From NCBI GenBank assembly GCA_009801015.1, contig VHZZ01004721.1:26880-62344 (forward strand): a stretch of 35,465 bases of DNA. Direction: 5' to 3'. The position numbers and the translations under genes were made by a program. The notes beneath the pieces are model-generated. The model saw only the letters and a list, made by a program, of their open reading frames with translations. It did not search any database and was not told the DNA's origin. The DNA is from Silene noctiflora. Lineage: Eukaryota; Streptophyta; Magnoliopsida; Caryophyllales; Caryophyllaceae. Below are positions 1 through 12,374 of this stretch, piece after piece (positions within the stretch are counted from its first letter, which is position 1; every line of letters starts with the position of its first letter).

Positions 1-113
1 TGGGCCTTATTGGGTACGGTGTCTTGTATTCTAAGAAGAAAAGGGAGGCTGATGCTCTTGATGTGGCTAGAGTTGCAACCAATACGGCTACACCGAAAAA
101 TACTAATAAGTAA
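1..113 (+). CDS. C-terminal end of an unidentified gene (partial, last exon)
   Basis: Reading from base 3 gives 36 residues, starting GLIGYGVLYSKKKREADALD and ending TPKNTNK, before a TAA at 111-113. The first ten or so residues are hydrophobic, followed by a basic KKKR stretch and a polar tail. This is the usual end of a multi-pass membrane protein whose last helix is followed by a cytosolic tail, for example drug/metabolite-transporter-superfamily carriers. That family assignment is a guess, because too little of the protein is in the window. The rest lies upstream of base 1. The reading frame is open and has sensible composition, so a real 3' coding end is likely. Confidence 0.45.
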   Translation, partial: GLIGYGVLYSKKKREADALDVARVATNTATPKNTNK

Positions 114-784
114 TAATGAAAATCCTTGTTTTATTTTGTAATTTTGAGAAAGCTTTTTTTGATTTTGTTTAACTACGAGAGATTTATGTAATGGAAAAAT
201 GGGGAAAAAGTAGCCGTTGAATGTGGACAACAGATTTTAGTGTCGCCCAGTTTTCAACAACGTATATCTATACATTTATTTTTTAAAAAAAGGTCAAGCT
301 GAAGGCGGATAGTATCCTCTCATAATAAGGCAAAATAAGGCAAGTGGGAGGGCAAGTGGGGGGGAATGGAGCACAATATGGTTATTGCCACTCACATATT
401 GTAAGAGGAGCATTATCCGTCTTTAACTTGTGACGGATATAGTGTTCGTCTTCAATGAGAATAAATGTATTTTTAAATAACTAAGTTCATCAACCCTTAC
501 TAGTTTATGAATAAATGAAAAACTAAATGGTAAAAAATAAAATAATTTAGAATCTATGATAAATCACATCAATTTTAAAAGACCGTCTTCCACTATTTTA
601 TTAAAGATTATTCTTTCATGTCCTTTTATGTGTTTTTTCTTGTCCATTTTATTGTTAATCATGACTTAAAAAAACTTTTAAATTATTTTGTACGAAGTAT
701 GCAAAAGTTGTTTTTCCATTTCTTGTAACTTTTTCACTTTTTATATTTCCGAAGTACCAAAAAAAAATAATGAAATATTAACAA
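114..784. other. Intergenic, AT-rich, with a MITE-like inverted repeat
   Basis: No coding potential is seen. It begins with the probable 3' UTR of the upstream gene. Around 298-424 a segment is bounded by imperfect inverted ends (GAAGGCGGATAGTATCC near 301 and the complement of GAGCATTATCCGTCTTTAA near 409-427), followed by GACGGATATAGTGTTCGTC-like sequence. This resembles a degraded MITE, but no target-site duplication could be defined. No first exon for the following dioxygenase exon is visible here. Confidence 0.4.
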
Positions 785-804
785 GAGATTTGCCATATAT
801 ATAG

Positions 805-1378
805 GAAAGAAGCCTTGAAGTTCTTGAATAGTACACAACCTATAACACAACGTCTCATGGAAATACTAATGAGGGGACTCGATATCAACGAAATTGACGA
901 GAGAAAAACATCGTTACTAATGGGAGCTAAGGTTATTAATTTTAACTATTACCCGAAATGTCCTGACCCAGACCTAACGTTTGGAGTAAGTCCCCACTCG
1001 GATATATCTACACTTACCATCCTTCTTCAAGACGATGTAGGTGGTCTCTATGCTCGAGCTTTAGATGGTGATACTTGGATTGACATCCCTCCGGTAAAAG
1101 GGGCACTCGTAATAAATGTAGGAGATGCCCTGCAAATCCTAAGCAATGGCAAGTACCAAAGTGCAGAACATTGGGCTGTTGCTAATGAACTTAAGGACAG
1201 AGTTTCGGTCCCAATATTCGCAAGTCCAATGCCAAAGGATATTATCGCTCCTTTTGAAGAGTTGCTTGAACGAGGAGAAACGCCATTGTATAAACAAGTT
1301 CTTTTCTCGGATTATATTAAGAACTTCTTCAACAATGCTCTTGATGGTAAAGCCACAATTGATTTCGCCAAGGCTTAG
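805..1378 (+). pseudogene. 5'-truncated 2-oxoglutarate/Fe(II) dioxygenase, feruloyl-CoA 6'-hydroxylase type (last exon only)
   Basis: One open reading frame from a plausible splice acceptor (TATATATAG, AG at 803-804) to TAG at 1376-1378 encodes the catalytic half of a DOXC-class dioxygenase. Motifs in order are NYYPKCP, the iron ligands HSD (H at 995-997, D at 1001-1003), LLQDDVGGLY, a second iron-ligand His in SAEHW, the 2-oxoglutarate-binding RVS, and the tail VLFSDYIKNFF...DGKATIDFAKA. From memory of the family, the tail and the DDxGGLYxR context match feruloyl-CoA ortho-hydroxylases, which start scopoletin and coumarin synthesis from feruloyl-CoA in the cytosol. The N-terminal DIOX_N half (about 160-200 aa) is missing, and the preceding 700 bases hold the end of another gene. 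It is therefore a truncated copy or fragment, although its 3' exon has no stops and keeps the catalytic triad. If a distant 5' exon were spliced to it, it could still be functional. Confidence 0.7.
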
Positions 1379-3094
1379 CTTGCTTTGTTTATGAATTTAT
1401 CGAATTAAGAGAGACAATAATTAATAAATGTACGTTTTGTATAACGCCAAATGTTCTAGCTCAAATATATACAGCCTATTTCTTGTGAACTAATTTATCG
1501 AATTTACTAATTTTCTTTCAGACAAATCATCGAATTAGCTTGTAGTAACGATTTGTCCATCCGACTTTTATCGATACCAATTCACATATCAATTGATAGT
1601 CGATGAAGTGTTATTAGAAGAAACGACTAGTTTTCGTTTTCATGAACCTGGAAGGAAAAGCAGGCAAGTTTTTACAAATTCGTTTTCATGAACCTGGAAG
1701 GAAAAGCAGGCAAGTTTTTACAAATTAAAATTGAACGGAAAAAAATATTTCAAATAAAATAGCAAAGCTATAAAACAAAAGTAACAACAAACTTCTCACA
1801 AAATAAAATGAACAAACATCGCGACATATTTTATATCATCCTTGTCGGAAATAATAGTCAGATACATGGCCTATCAAAATCCCCTCACAGTAACCCTGAA
1901 GCTATAGATCTGGCACATAATCGTCACAATAATCTACAGAATAACTGTAACATGAAGATCTGGGAAAAATTTCTACACGTAAAGAATCGCCCAAAAAACG
2001 TATATTGACTAAAAGGATGGCAAAGAAACTATAAGCCTGAATGCAGGGAGATGATCATCATCCTCAGTAACCACAAATTAGAGATGTTTGTTGCAAAATC
2101 CAATTCACAATAATGTGTGTACATCTATTTCAACCGAATATCGGTGTCTGTTCCTCCAGAGTATTATTCCAGCTTCTACAAAGGATCGTGGCTGGAAAAC
2201 CAATGTGTGCTCGACAATATTTTTCTGGTGGGTACACCTGCAGGAAAATTCACCATCAAAACGAAAAACAATAGTTGGGTGAGATAAAGGGTGGAACTTG
2301 AAATAATGAACTCCAAAGGGTTCAGATTGGCTAGGTTGTAGGGGACAGTTTATGACTCAATTTATCTGACACGGAGACTGTCCCACGCCAAGGGCACTGT
2401 TGCGGAGACACGTCTTCAAAAAGAAATATGATCATAAATTTAAGATATTTTGTAAGTTAAAATAGAAATATGACTGAAAAATAAGGTTCAAGAGCATTTC
2501 GTATGCGTCTCTTTCTCTACTTTTGTCATATGGACCTCCCTTTCTGCCTCTTCCAGACAAGGTATCGAAGTGGAAAAGGTCAGATTCCTGGAAGGGGTTT
2601 CATAATCATATTCTTGAATGTCTGCAAGTCATGGATAGGGTCCCGAAATTGAATAGCTGAAGTAACATAGGGGATCGATGTGGTGATGAACATAATGCGA
2701 CATGTTAAGTGCTGCAAAAAGTAGCCACTGTTTGGCTGATACAAGACTCTTGTAAGAAGAGAGACTTGGCGGATACAAGGCTAATACAACTATGCAAGTC
2801 ACAGAGCTGAGATATTCAACCGCTTACTAGTTCATATGACCAGCTGACTGATACAGAAGCACAAGACAATAGATTGACACTGTTTTCAACCTTTTGTCAT
2901 AGTGCACTCATGGCCGATGCTATTCGCAGTTGTTACCCAGAAAGAAAAAGAACACTATGCTACCTTTAATAACCGATTGTGAATTTGTGATACATGTGAT
3001 GGACATAATACAGAGTAATTGATAATTAGCCATTATAAGACGAGTTACAGAGACCATGTAGGAGATACAAACTAAAGGCAGCCGAAAATGTACC
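1379..3094. other. 3' flanks of two convergent genes; no further gene seen
   Basis: This holds the 3' flank of the dioxygenase exon and, on the other strand, the 3' UTR of the nucleotide-sugar transporter. The transporter's stop codon is followed immediately by a donor-like sequence (TAAG|GTACAT), so an intron in its 3' UTR is possible. Short open frames on both strands have no recognisable composition. The only clear structure is a perfect 46-bp tandem duplication at 1635-1726. Confidence 0.45.
1635..1726. repeat. Perfect 46-bp tandem duplication (two units)
   Basis: Units 1635-1680 and 1681-1726 are identical and directly adjacent. Each begins CGTTTTCATGAACCTGG and ends TTTTTACAAATT. No mismatches were seen, so the duplication is recent, or a local assembly error. 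Confidence 0.95.
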
Positions 3095-6000
3095 TTATCT
3101 GGGAAGTAGCGGTTGTCTTTCATCAAGGCCAACAAGGTGAGTAGCCTGGAAAAAAGAAAAATTAGAGTCTCAGATATATCATCAGGCTCACTGTGCAGCA
3201 CAAAGACAGGGAAATCACACACAAGAATATTAGATAATAGAAGTGAAATACCAACCTCGTCATTGGCTCCTGCGGCCATATCTACAAAGGGGTCCTTGGG
3301 CCTGTTGGTCTGCATGTCCACTTCTACCACACCACTTTCAGACTCCTCTTTCACTTTTGAGAGAGGTGAGAAAAACTGTGAGCAGGAGAAAATGCATTAG
3401 TTAACTTGAGAGATGTGATGTAAGAAATCCTCTTTTCTTGCAAATTGAAGTGATTATTATACCTGATGCATTGAGATGAATACTATAGAAATTCCCAATA
3501 CAAAGTTTGTCGTCAGTTTGTGGCCAAATAATACAGCAGATGCTATTCCCGTGAAGATTGTAGCAACAGTTGATGAATACTTTTTCAAGATAGTATCTGA
3601 AAAAGTTATTAAATTACTATAATTATAATTCAAGGACATACGAAAAAGCTTTACAAAAAAACACCGTGTAAACCCATTACTAAAAGCAGGCAAAACATAA
3701 TCACAAGCAAAAAACTCTAGAGCAACTCCTAAATATTCTATCATAAAATAAGCATTAATAATATCTTCAACTTCTCAAGGCAGTAAGTTTCACTAAGTGC
3801 TTGCCTGCATATTTAAAGAAAAAGGAAGATAAAATCCCTTGAGCAGCGTTGTTGCATATTAAAAGCATCGTGGCCTTTGAGTGTCCCTCAAGAATATTAA
3901 AGCTGCTTGGACCTGAAACCGAAAAAGAATTTTTGAGACTTAGAAACACGAATACAGTATTGTACACAGCCACAACCACACTCAAGGTACAGGGATAAGC
4001 CTTTTTTTTCCCCTGAAGAATAGCTGTCCGGAATGATGCTCACGTAAAGGAATTAATATAAAAATCAGGCAGAACAGAATTACAGATCAGAGAACACTAA
4101 AATGCATCGTAAACATTTAATAAAGGCTAATAGTTTTGAGGTCTTCACTGAGATCTCAGACACATTAAGGACAGGTAATACTAGCAAACAAAGATAGATC
4201 CACGAATGATGACATGAGTAGCTTTCAAACCATCTTCCAACTAAACTACATTTTCCAAAGATCGTCGCTGAAACCTTCCACGAGTCAAGTGGTAATGATA
4301 TAGGGGTCTAGAGCTTTTGAATAATTTTGAAGCCTGTCTGAGAAATGGGATCTAAAAATTAAGTTCAGATTGATGAGATCTGGTTTGTCGAGATGTCGGG
4401 AATTGAGAATAGAAGGGACACAAATCCATCCATTTCCAGTGAAGTGAAATAAACACATTTTGAAATCCTATTTTAACATTTCTCCTAAGGGTGAAGTGTT
4501 GATATGACCACTATGGGTGTGGGTAACGGAGAATCAGACGGAAGAAGAGCGGGCGGATGGCGGTCGGACGAAGAGTTGATACAAAGAGGTGGGTATCTTT
4601 AAGGGAGTGACTAGCTAAAATGACTACAATTCTTTTATAATATGCATTAGAAATCTACTTCCATATAGGCTATCTAGCTAAAATGCAAATAATCAGTGTA
4701 ATTTCCATATAGGTCATCTATTTATATTTGCAATACATTGCTAAGCCTACATTCATCCAATTCCCTTACCTCACCATAGCCGAGCCTTTGAGACACTAGG
4801 TGTTATAATTCCTAGAATCAATATTGTTATTGAGATCAATCGCATGTTCCAAAATTCGGACGTGATTCATTTTTTTATGAATAATAAACAAGTAATAAGG
4901 AGACGTCAGAGAAAGCAGCAGAATTGTCGACTGATTATGGTCGCATGAAAATGTTAGAACTGCCAAAAAAAAAAAGAGCATTTTAAGCGTACCTTTTACC
5001 ATAGCGGTACCCACTATGAATAGAAAGTTGAAGATTGCACCATATCCGTACAAGAATAAATTCTGCAAAAAACAGATAAATAAAAATATAACAAGTGCTT
5101 GAGGTACCAATGATTATCTTATCTATGCAGCCAATTCAGCATGAAATAAGTCAGGCAGATATAGCACACAGGAAATTCTTTCCATTTCCAATTGATAATC
5201 ATCATAGCACCTTGCTATCTCCGATATTGCAAAACAAAAGGTTAAGCAAATCATTTGCACCTCTAACTTCAGGGTATTGGCCACGAGACCAGGCATGCCA
5301 ATCACCTACTGAATCATTTCCTTTGTATTGGTTTTTATCCATAATTTTTTTTAATATTAACATTTTTTTGTTATAGAATCATTTTTTCAATTAAAAAAAA
5401 TCCATATATAAATGCGTACAAATATGGTCAAGTTGTTGTCTTGGAAGTCGTATAAAGAAAAATGGGAAGAACTAAAGTTATTAGGAAATGTAAAATAAAC
5501 ACCGACACATACATTAATTAGCTAGAAAATGGAAAAAAATTAGGTACCTGAAGGTAAATACTCGTGTCATATTGGCTCTTCAAAGCATACTCGTTATAAA
5601 CCGAGGCCATGGATGGAACTGTTACCTGCAAATTTACTAATTGAGTTCATTTATACAGGCAACAGGTAGTATGCATTTGGAAAATGAAATAAGAACTTAC
5701 GAAGCGCAACTATCGATCAAGAAAAAGGTCACTTACGAATATTAATGTGTATATGTATGCTGTTGTTGCAACAGGGAGTCCCATAGGAATAGTACCCTCA
5801 GGCATAGACGACATTTGATTCACACTAATGCCTATGAGTAGCAGAGCAAGAGCCTCCCACTTCAAATATAGCAACAATTAGTAAATAGCATTAACACAAA
5901 CAGTTCCTCAAATACATTTATTTATTTTTCAAGGTGAATGACTGTCAAAGTCATCCATCATCTAACCTGAATTATGGAAAATTTACGTCTCATAACAATC

Positions 6001-9000
6001 CTCAGCAGAACTGCAATCACCAAAACCTGAACATGCAAAGATATTAATGATTTTATCTATGAAGCAGGAAGTCGAAAGCGGGTAAAATATTACTACATGG
6101 AAAATTTTGAAGAGTATTTCAAATCAAAGCACCGTCCTTTCTGAAAACAGGTCACAGCGTACGCATTCTTACCTCTGTTGAAGACCGTGGCTACTTCACG
6201 GCATCAGCCAATTACGAAAAGAAAAGAAACGCAAACAAGACCCTGAAGGAATAGAGTTTCTACCCCCTCCCTTTTAATTTGTATCTCATTCACCTAATTG
6301 CTAATTTGAAGTCAAACAAGAACATTATAGCTAAAACATCTTCAAAACAAAGTGTAATAGATACCTTAAGATTGCTGAGCATCTTCACTGTCGCAGGATT
6401 GAAATATAACTGCATACGAAAGTATAGACATGCAATAACCTTAGAATCAAGACAAATCTTCATCTAAAACACAGGTGTCCACAAAATAACAAAAATGATA
6501 TAAGCAATAGCATAGAGCAATAGCATAGATCTTCACAAAAATATACTGTTCCCCTTCTTGAAGGATTTATAGGTTTATCATCAAAAGGCATATTGCAAGT
6601 TTTGCAACTGGTTACTGGCTAAAGTGCATAATTAAGGCAGTGATAGCTAAAAAAATGAGTGAAGGAAGGACTTGGGGAACCCTAGCTTGGAGGCTTTTTG
6701 AGAAAATCTGACACTAGCCAACAAAATTATAAAATGAAATGAAAACGTTGCTCCTTTTCCAAGAAATTCTACTGAACATCAAACTTTCTACATATTCTTA
6801 ATTTACCTATCAGCTCTAACGTTGATCAGTGTTGAGCATTTTATAGAATGCCTAGTTATAGAAATTCTGCAAACTCCATAAATAAACCGCCAGTTAACAT
6901 CATGTCTGATTGAGTGATTGACCGAAGACATAAATTATCTCAAGAAAAAAAAAACAGTCACAATAATTAACCACTCCATTCATGTCAAAACAAAATGAAT
7001 TAATAAGACAGTACTGTAACATTTATCTTCATATAGGGGGATTTGAGGTATTTTCCTCAATTAAATTTTAAAAAATCTTGTTGAGACAGATTATATATTC
7101 ATCCAGTTCCCAGGGAGAGAAAAGGCTATAGAGAACATAAATTTTTGTTCATGTTCAGATACATAGGGCAAAATCAATGTCAGATTGTCAGGTAGGCACG
7201 AACCAGAGGCTGATCAAGGGACGCCAAATCACTGACAATGACAAGTTGACAACTAGTATACAGGGACGAAATTTCATTGAAGTTCCTAAGGCTAGGAAAA
7301 AGAGGGCCTAAACCCAGCTAAAATTCCTAGTAAAATCTCAGGTGATGTACACTTGGAGATTTCTGGAAAATGGCATGTCACCCAAGTTGCTGCTATCATA
7401 GGTGGACCAATTACCTTAATTTTAAAGGAATTACAGCCTTAAAATATTGTTCAAGCGAGGACAACACCTTTCATCCGACTCTTTTCATTTTCTCATTGCT
7501 TTGTTATTGACCCACAAAAGAAAGCAGAAGTTGTTCCTCTATGGCAATGGGAAGCAGTTTAATTTCTTTACTGAGTTGTTGCCTCTTAAGCTATTGAAGG
7601 CATTAAATTATCCCGTTTGTCACATTGAATTTCTTTTCTGTATTATAATAGCTTTAGGGGGAATGATGGCATCAGTATCCAAAAGAGGAGCCTCTCCAAG
7701 AATGTTGACAACATCTCGCCCTCTACCGCTAGATCTTCTGCATTTCTTCACTCAGCCACATCACTTTTAAGGACTAAATCACTGAATCAGACCCACCTGT
7801 TTATACAGGAGTCCTGTTTTGTGATTTAAACACGACAAGGCTAACTCGCGAGGCTAAGTATATAATTATACATGTTCATCATTAGTGCAATATAATATGC
7901 TATTTCATACCTGCATGATGAACTTGAGATAGTTGTTAATCGCATATAAAAATGCTGGAACAGCCAGAAGTACATTATTGCGAGCAGCCTGCACAGCATG
8001 AACAGATGCTGAGAATAAGTACGAATATGAGCTGGTAGAGTAGCTTGCAAACAAATAAAATCAAACAGCATCAGAAACATCTTTTGAAGGAAAACAATTT
8101 TGGTGAGCACTTGCCTGAACAAACAAAATATTTAAGTTGACGATAACATCAGGACACAATTTACCATCTATTTACTCTGGCTCGTCTACAAGTCTAAAAC
8201 ACGATGGGTGTCAGGTTACCAAACATAGCTATTTTGTGAAGAACTCACATTTCTTTCCCTAAATGAAGAGTCAAAGTGTTGTTTTGTGTCCAAATGGCAA
8301 AGTATTGGAAGCCCAACACTCGGTCAAAGCGAAGTGTTCAAGACTTCAAGTAACTTCTAGTACGTTCAGTGGACTTCCGGGACAAAACTATGTACTACAA
8401 GATTACCCCTGTTATGCATATCTTAAATGGTGAGAGAATGGAGAGTGCATAAACAATCCAGTCAATGAAAATCATGCAGTGCAAAATCAGCAAAACTGCT
8501 CAATCCTCTTAGGCTTCGACAGCACTTTCAAATCTAAATTTTCTATGTAAAAGATCAAATAGAATCAATGAAAAACACGCATTCATCTGTGTAAGTACGA
8601 TTGTACGACACAACCACAGATTGAGCATTACATGTTATATAAGGTTTTGTACAAGACAGGTGTTGGTTGCTAAAACTTAGACTATGTTCTCCAAAATTAA
8701 ATCTCAAAAGTTTTTGCTTCCATTTTGATGATTCAGAAATTTTGGACATATGACATATCTAGAGAAAGAGGTCTGTGGCGCAAAGAATAGAATGCACTCT
8801 TAATTCCTGCTCAGTGACAATAAAGAAGAGAAAGTACACAAATCTCAGAGCATTGATTATGTTTTGAGGAAGAATACCTGAACAAATGTGGATACAGAAA
8901 GCAAAGGCTTTTCTCCAACTTTCTGATTTCTAGCCTGCAATAAATCCCAAAAAAAACTACCTTAGATAAATGATCACTGGTTGAAATTTCTACCGCATAG

Positions 9001-10352
9001 AAGCAAAAATGAACAATCTTTTTCAACATTGAGAATGTTAAAGTGGAACCTACAAGCCAGTTTAATTTCGTTGTCACAACAGGAAATCAACCAAATACTA
9101 GCAGTGACGGATCCAGAAATTTTCTCAGGTCCAACGAAAATATTAAAGCTATTTCTATACCTTAGCCTAAAAGTTGGACAAACTACAAAAAAAAAAGTCG
9201 TTTTCTGGTGTCCCGGGACCCCAGATCCATACACATAGATCCGCCAATGAATACTAGCACCAGCTACATACACAAGAACATTACGGGACGCCCTAATATG
9301 AGCAAGGAATTAAATGACGGCAAACAAACATTGAGCACGGATCGACAACAAGGTTGACCTTATCAAGTTTACCTGGAGGAGTAGCATCACGAGTGCAAAG
9401 ACAACTTTCATGAGTTCTGTCAAGAAGTTGACACTGACTGGGCTAAAATCAAATTTTCCATCCACCTTTGACATGTAAACCAGAATCGGCTGTGGAGCAA
9501 AAGAATACATCAACATTAATTTTCAAGTCAATGCACTAAAGAAAAAGGACCTAAATACTCGTCACATTGACGCCCTAAGTCCCTAACTATATAAAGAATC
9601 GGTGGGTCCAGTATGATTTATGCACAAAATTAGAGGGGCCTAAATGCTCACTGAAATGACACCCTTGCATAAGAAAATACTCCGTGACAACAACAGAAAT
9701 AAATCTATAGAGACAGAATCATACACACAAAGATTCTGAACTGAGGCTTATATGGGAAAGATCAAACCTTGTACAATAACTTGGGCCGGAAACTGAGATC
9801 GAGGTTCAGTATAAAACTAATGAATACTATCAGCAATCCACGATTCCATACCAATATTCCCGTAATTCAAAATTGCCCTCACTATTGTGGGCCACGGTAA
9901 ATTGGTAAGGATTAAAGGGAGTGCCTATGTTTAAGAAACCATCGATTTCTTTACTAAACTGCCTGCCATTGCATCATCTCATTTACAAGTTGAGGACAAT
10001 TACATGACTACTTAGCACTTGAAAGATAAGCAACCCACCAAATAAACTACTCCCTTCGTCTCAACCATTTGTTTTAGCATTTTTACTCATTTTTAAGGGT
10101 AGTTTAATCAAAGGTAAGCAAATGATCGGGGCAGAGGAAGTACTAAACATTAAACAACGAATAATCAAACCATATTGGCCTCACCTGCAACCCAACTAGA
10201 AAACAGTCGCCCACGACCAAGAGGACATTAAGAACACGTTGCTTGGATGAAACCTTACTCCTATGTCGATCATAAGCTCTCGACACCGTTTTAGAAGTGG
10301 GGGACATCAACTTGGAGCGACAAACGCTACATTCTATCACTCCATTCTTCAT
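3095..10352 (-). CDS. CMP-sialic acid transporter-like nucleotide-sugar transporter, 402 aa, 13 coding exons
   Basis: Coding exons (minus strand): 10352-10185, 9489-9373, 8934-8878, 7988-7911, 6409-6365, 6026-5967, 5859-5737, 5625-5548, 5062-4993, 3912-3805, 3596-3463, 3375-3256, 3145-3095. Phases join without a break to 1,209 nt. The product begins [14 protein letters not shown] and carries family blocks in order: [127 protein letters not shown] and [18 protein letters not shown], ending DERQPLLPR. This matches the plant CMP-sialic-acid-transporter-like group of the nucleotide-sugar transporter family (drug/metabolite superfamily): Golgi antiporters with about ten helices. Plants make little or no sialic acid, so the true substrate is uncertain (CMP-Kdo or other CMP/UDP sugars have been proposed). 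All splice borders are GT-AG except one GC-AG (donor after 3805). Introns 1 and 2 carry MITEs. Confidence 0.93.
9102..9249. mobile_element. hAT-type MITE, 148 bp, in intron 2 of the transporter gene
   Basis: The ends are CAGTGACGGATCCA and, reversed, CATTGGCGGATCTA, imperfect terminal inverted repeats of hAT form. The element is flanked by an exact 8-bp target duplication AATACTAG (9094-9101 and 9250-9257), as expected for hAT transposition. It is too short to encode transposase and so is non-autonomous. Confidence 0.88.
10050..10140. mobile_element. Short Stowaway MITE, 91 bp, in intron 1 of the transporter gene
   Basis: It starts CTCCCTTCGTCTCAACCATTTG and ends with the near complement CAAATGATCGGGGCAGAGGAAG, flanked by TA at 10048-10049 and 10141-10142. 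This is the Tc1/mariner-derived Stowaway pattern. Confidence 0.8.
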
Positions 10353-10827
10353 TTTACTTCCAAATGCTTATGTAAAGCAAAGAAGCCCCTCAACAATCTT
10401 GGATCGCCTCGAATCGCAACAATCCCTTAAATCAGATACAAAAAAACAGCAATTCAGTTGAGTAAACCTCAATTTCAATCCAACAAACTAAACAATTAAC
10501 AGAAACACTCAAATTTAACGTGACAAACAACATAAACACGTAAAAAAATCACATCTTTCGCCGTAAATTCCTCAACCCTAACATTTCACAACAATCACAA
10601 GCTCAAATCAGATCAAAATCAGAAATAAAAAATCACGCAACAAAAACTTCAAATCACCGACACTTCCAAAATCATTAATCAATCAATAACTTCAATCAAT
10701 TAATCAGATCTTACAGCAAACAACAACAAAAGATCATCAAAAGCTTCAAATTTTTTTCGACATTATCAATAAATCACATAATTTGATCAAATTGAGCTAC
10801 AAATCAGCACAAAAACCGAAACAATAC
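10353..10827 (-). other. 5' leader of the transporter gene with a putative leader intron
   Basis: Upstream of the ATG at 10352 the minus strand shows a possible leader intron of about 402 bp. The donor is TTTTTAG|GTATTG (at 10828/10827) and the acceptor is GATTTAAG|GGATTG (at 10426/10425), with a pyrimidine-rich intron body. The leader exon upstream would cover roughly 10828 to about 11080. Leader introns are common in plant housekeeping genes. This one is inferred from splice-site look alone. Confidence 0.35.
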
Positions 10828-12374
10828 CTAAAAATTGATCAAAAAAATCAAAATCAAGTAAATTCCGGCGAGATCGCGCGGCCGGAGATCGAATTCGAGG
10901 ACGAAACGTAATAAATAAGATCAAAACGTTACATAAACGTTAAAATTGAAATTGTATTAAAATTGAAATTGAATTGAGTAATAATTATTGAGTGAATTGG
11001 GGGAAATTAATTGAATTGAAATTGAAAAAATTGAGTAGAAGTGAGAAATTAGGTAATGGAAGACGAGTGTCGGAGATGTGCGCGGAATGTGGGAAATAAG
11101 GAAAATCTCACGTATAAGTCACTTTTTATCAACGTTTTTATTAAGTTTTTTTAACATTTTTGTATTTGTAACTTAGAATTTACATATTGACGTGTTGAAT
11201 TTGGACTTTTTTGTGATTTCTAAACGTTTTGGGTACCGGCAGCCGTTATAGGTAAGTCGCCCAAGATTGATAGACTCGAAGTTTAAAAGACATAGTTTTA
11301 GACCATAAATATTCCACAAGATCAATCTGGACTAGGGTTTGAATCTGAGACCCTTTGAGAATTTCGCCTAAATTTTGACTACTAGACTGGTAGACTTCAC
11401 CCTTGAGAACAGTTTGTAAATGGAATAAATCTAAAAAAGTGTGGGTTTGAGATTGATTTTAATTTAGTTTAGTTTGTTTTGTGGTATAATAAGACATAAG
11501 AGTAATATTCTCGATCTGATTGATTTTGATTTAGTTTAACGTTTTTGGTATGGTTTATAGAGTTAGAAGTGCTAGTTACATGTGTTGTTTTATCGGTTGA
11601 GTGAGAAAAAAAAATTGTGGAATGGATTATTAATTAACTTCTAAAAAAGGTAGATAATGAATTGAAATCCGTGATTTTTCTTTATGATTTTTGCTGAATA
11701 AGTAAGAGTAAGTACTCTCGATCAGTGTACAAAAGAGGAAAGGGGAAGAAAAGCATTTGAGCTTATTTCAGATAATTAATCAATTCGTTTTAGAATATTT
11801 TTTTGGTACTATGTAGGGAATGACTCCCGAGATAAAATTAACTAACTAGAGATTATGTGAGGAAAAGAGACTTCAATTGCATCATCTCAAAGAAAATCTC
11901 GCAATTCTAGAGGTGCAGTGAGATGCACAATAAGAAGATGTCGTTTTAGAACATTGAAATATATTAATTGTTTCATCGACAAAGATACACTCCGTAACTC
12001 AAGATAACACTTATCACAAGATCTCATAGCTATCATTGTAGGAAATAACATTCTTTGATAAAATGATATCTCAACAATTGTGTTGTTGCTACATTAATGT
12101 GGAGCAAAAACATTTCTAGATTTTGGAGACTTTTGATCCAAAAAAATGAAAGTGACAAGAAAAAGTTGAGTAAGGAAAGATTTTCAAGAATTTCACTAAT
12201 TATTGTAAATATGAGTTTCAACTCTAATTTATTCTTAACAATATTTTCCTAATTAGATTATTAACATGTGTCTTATGACACATGTTAGAAAATCCGGAAA
12301 TTTATATATATTTCCTCCATTTTTTATGGCTAATGTTAAATACATCCCCTAAGGTTCTATTTAAGCATTCCAAA
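10828..12374. other. Promoter side of the transporter gene and AT-rich intergenic DNA
   Basis: The first 250 bases are probably leader and promoter for the minus-strand transporter: pyrimidine-rich on the coding strand, with a GC-rich patch at 10864-10905. From about 11100 no coding potential is seen. A perfect 10-bp palindrome lies at 12263-12286. Short open frames here have random composition. Confidence 0.4.
12263..12286. repeat. Perfect inverted repeat (10-bp arms, 4-nt loop)
   Basis: Arms AACATGTGTC and GACACATGTT are separated by TTAT. The palindrome lies about 90 bases outside the putative Helitron 5' end. It could be a hairpin terminator-like structure or the remains of a transposon end; its function is unknown. 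Confidence 0.8.

Noticed and set aside
1146-1394. Second + strand frame inside the dioxygenase exon
   Set aside because: Overlaps the dioxygenase frame that has family motifs; its own translation has none.
7447-7770. 107-codon + strand frame in intron 4 of the transporter gene
   Set aside because: No recognised motif, lies wholly in an intron of the opposite strand, and composition is ordinary AT-rich noise.
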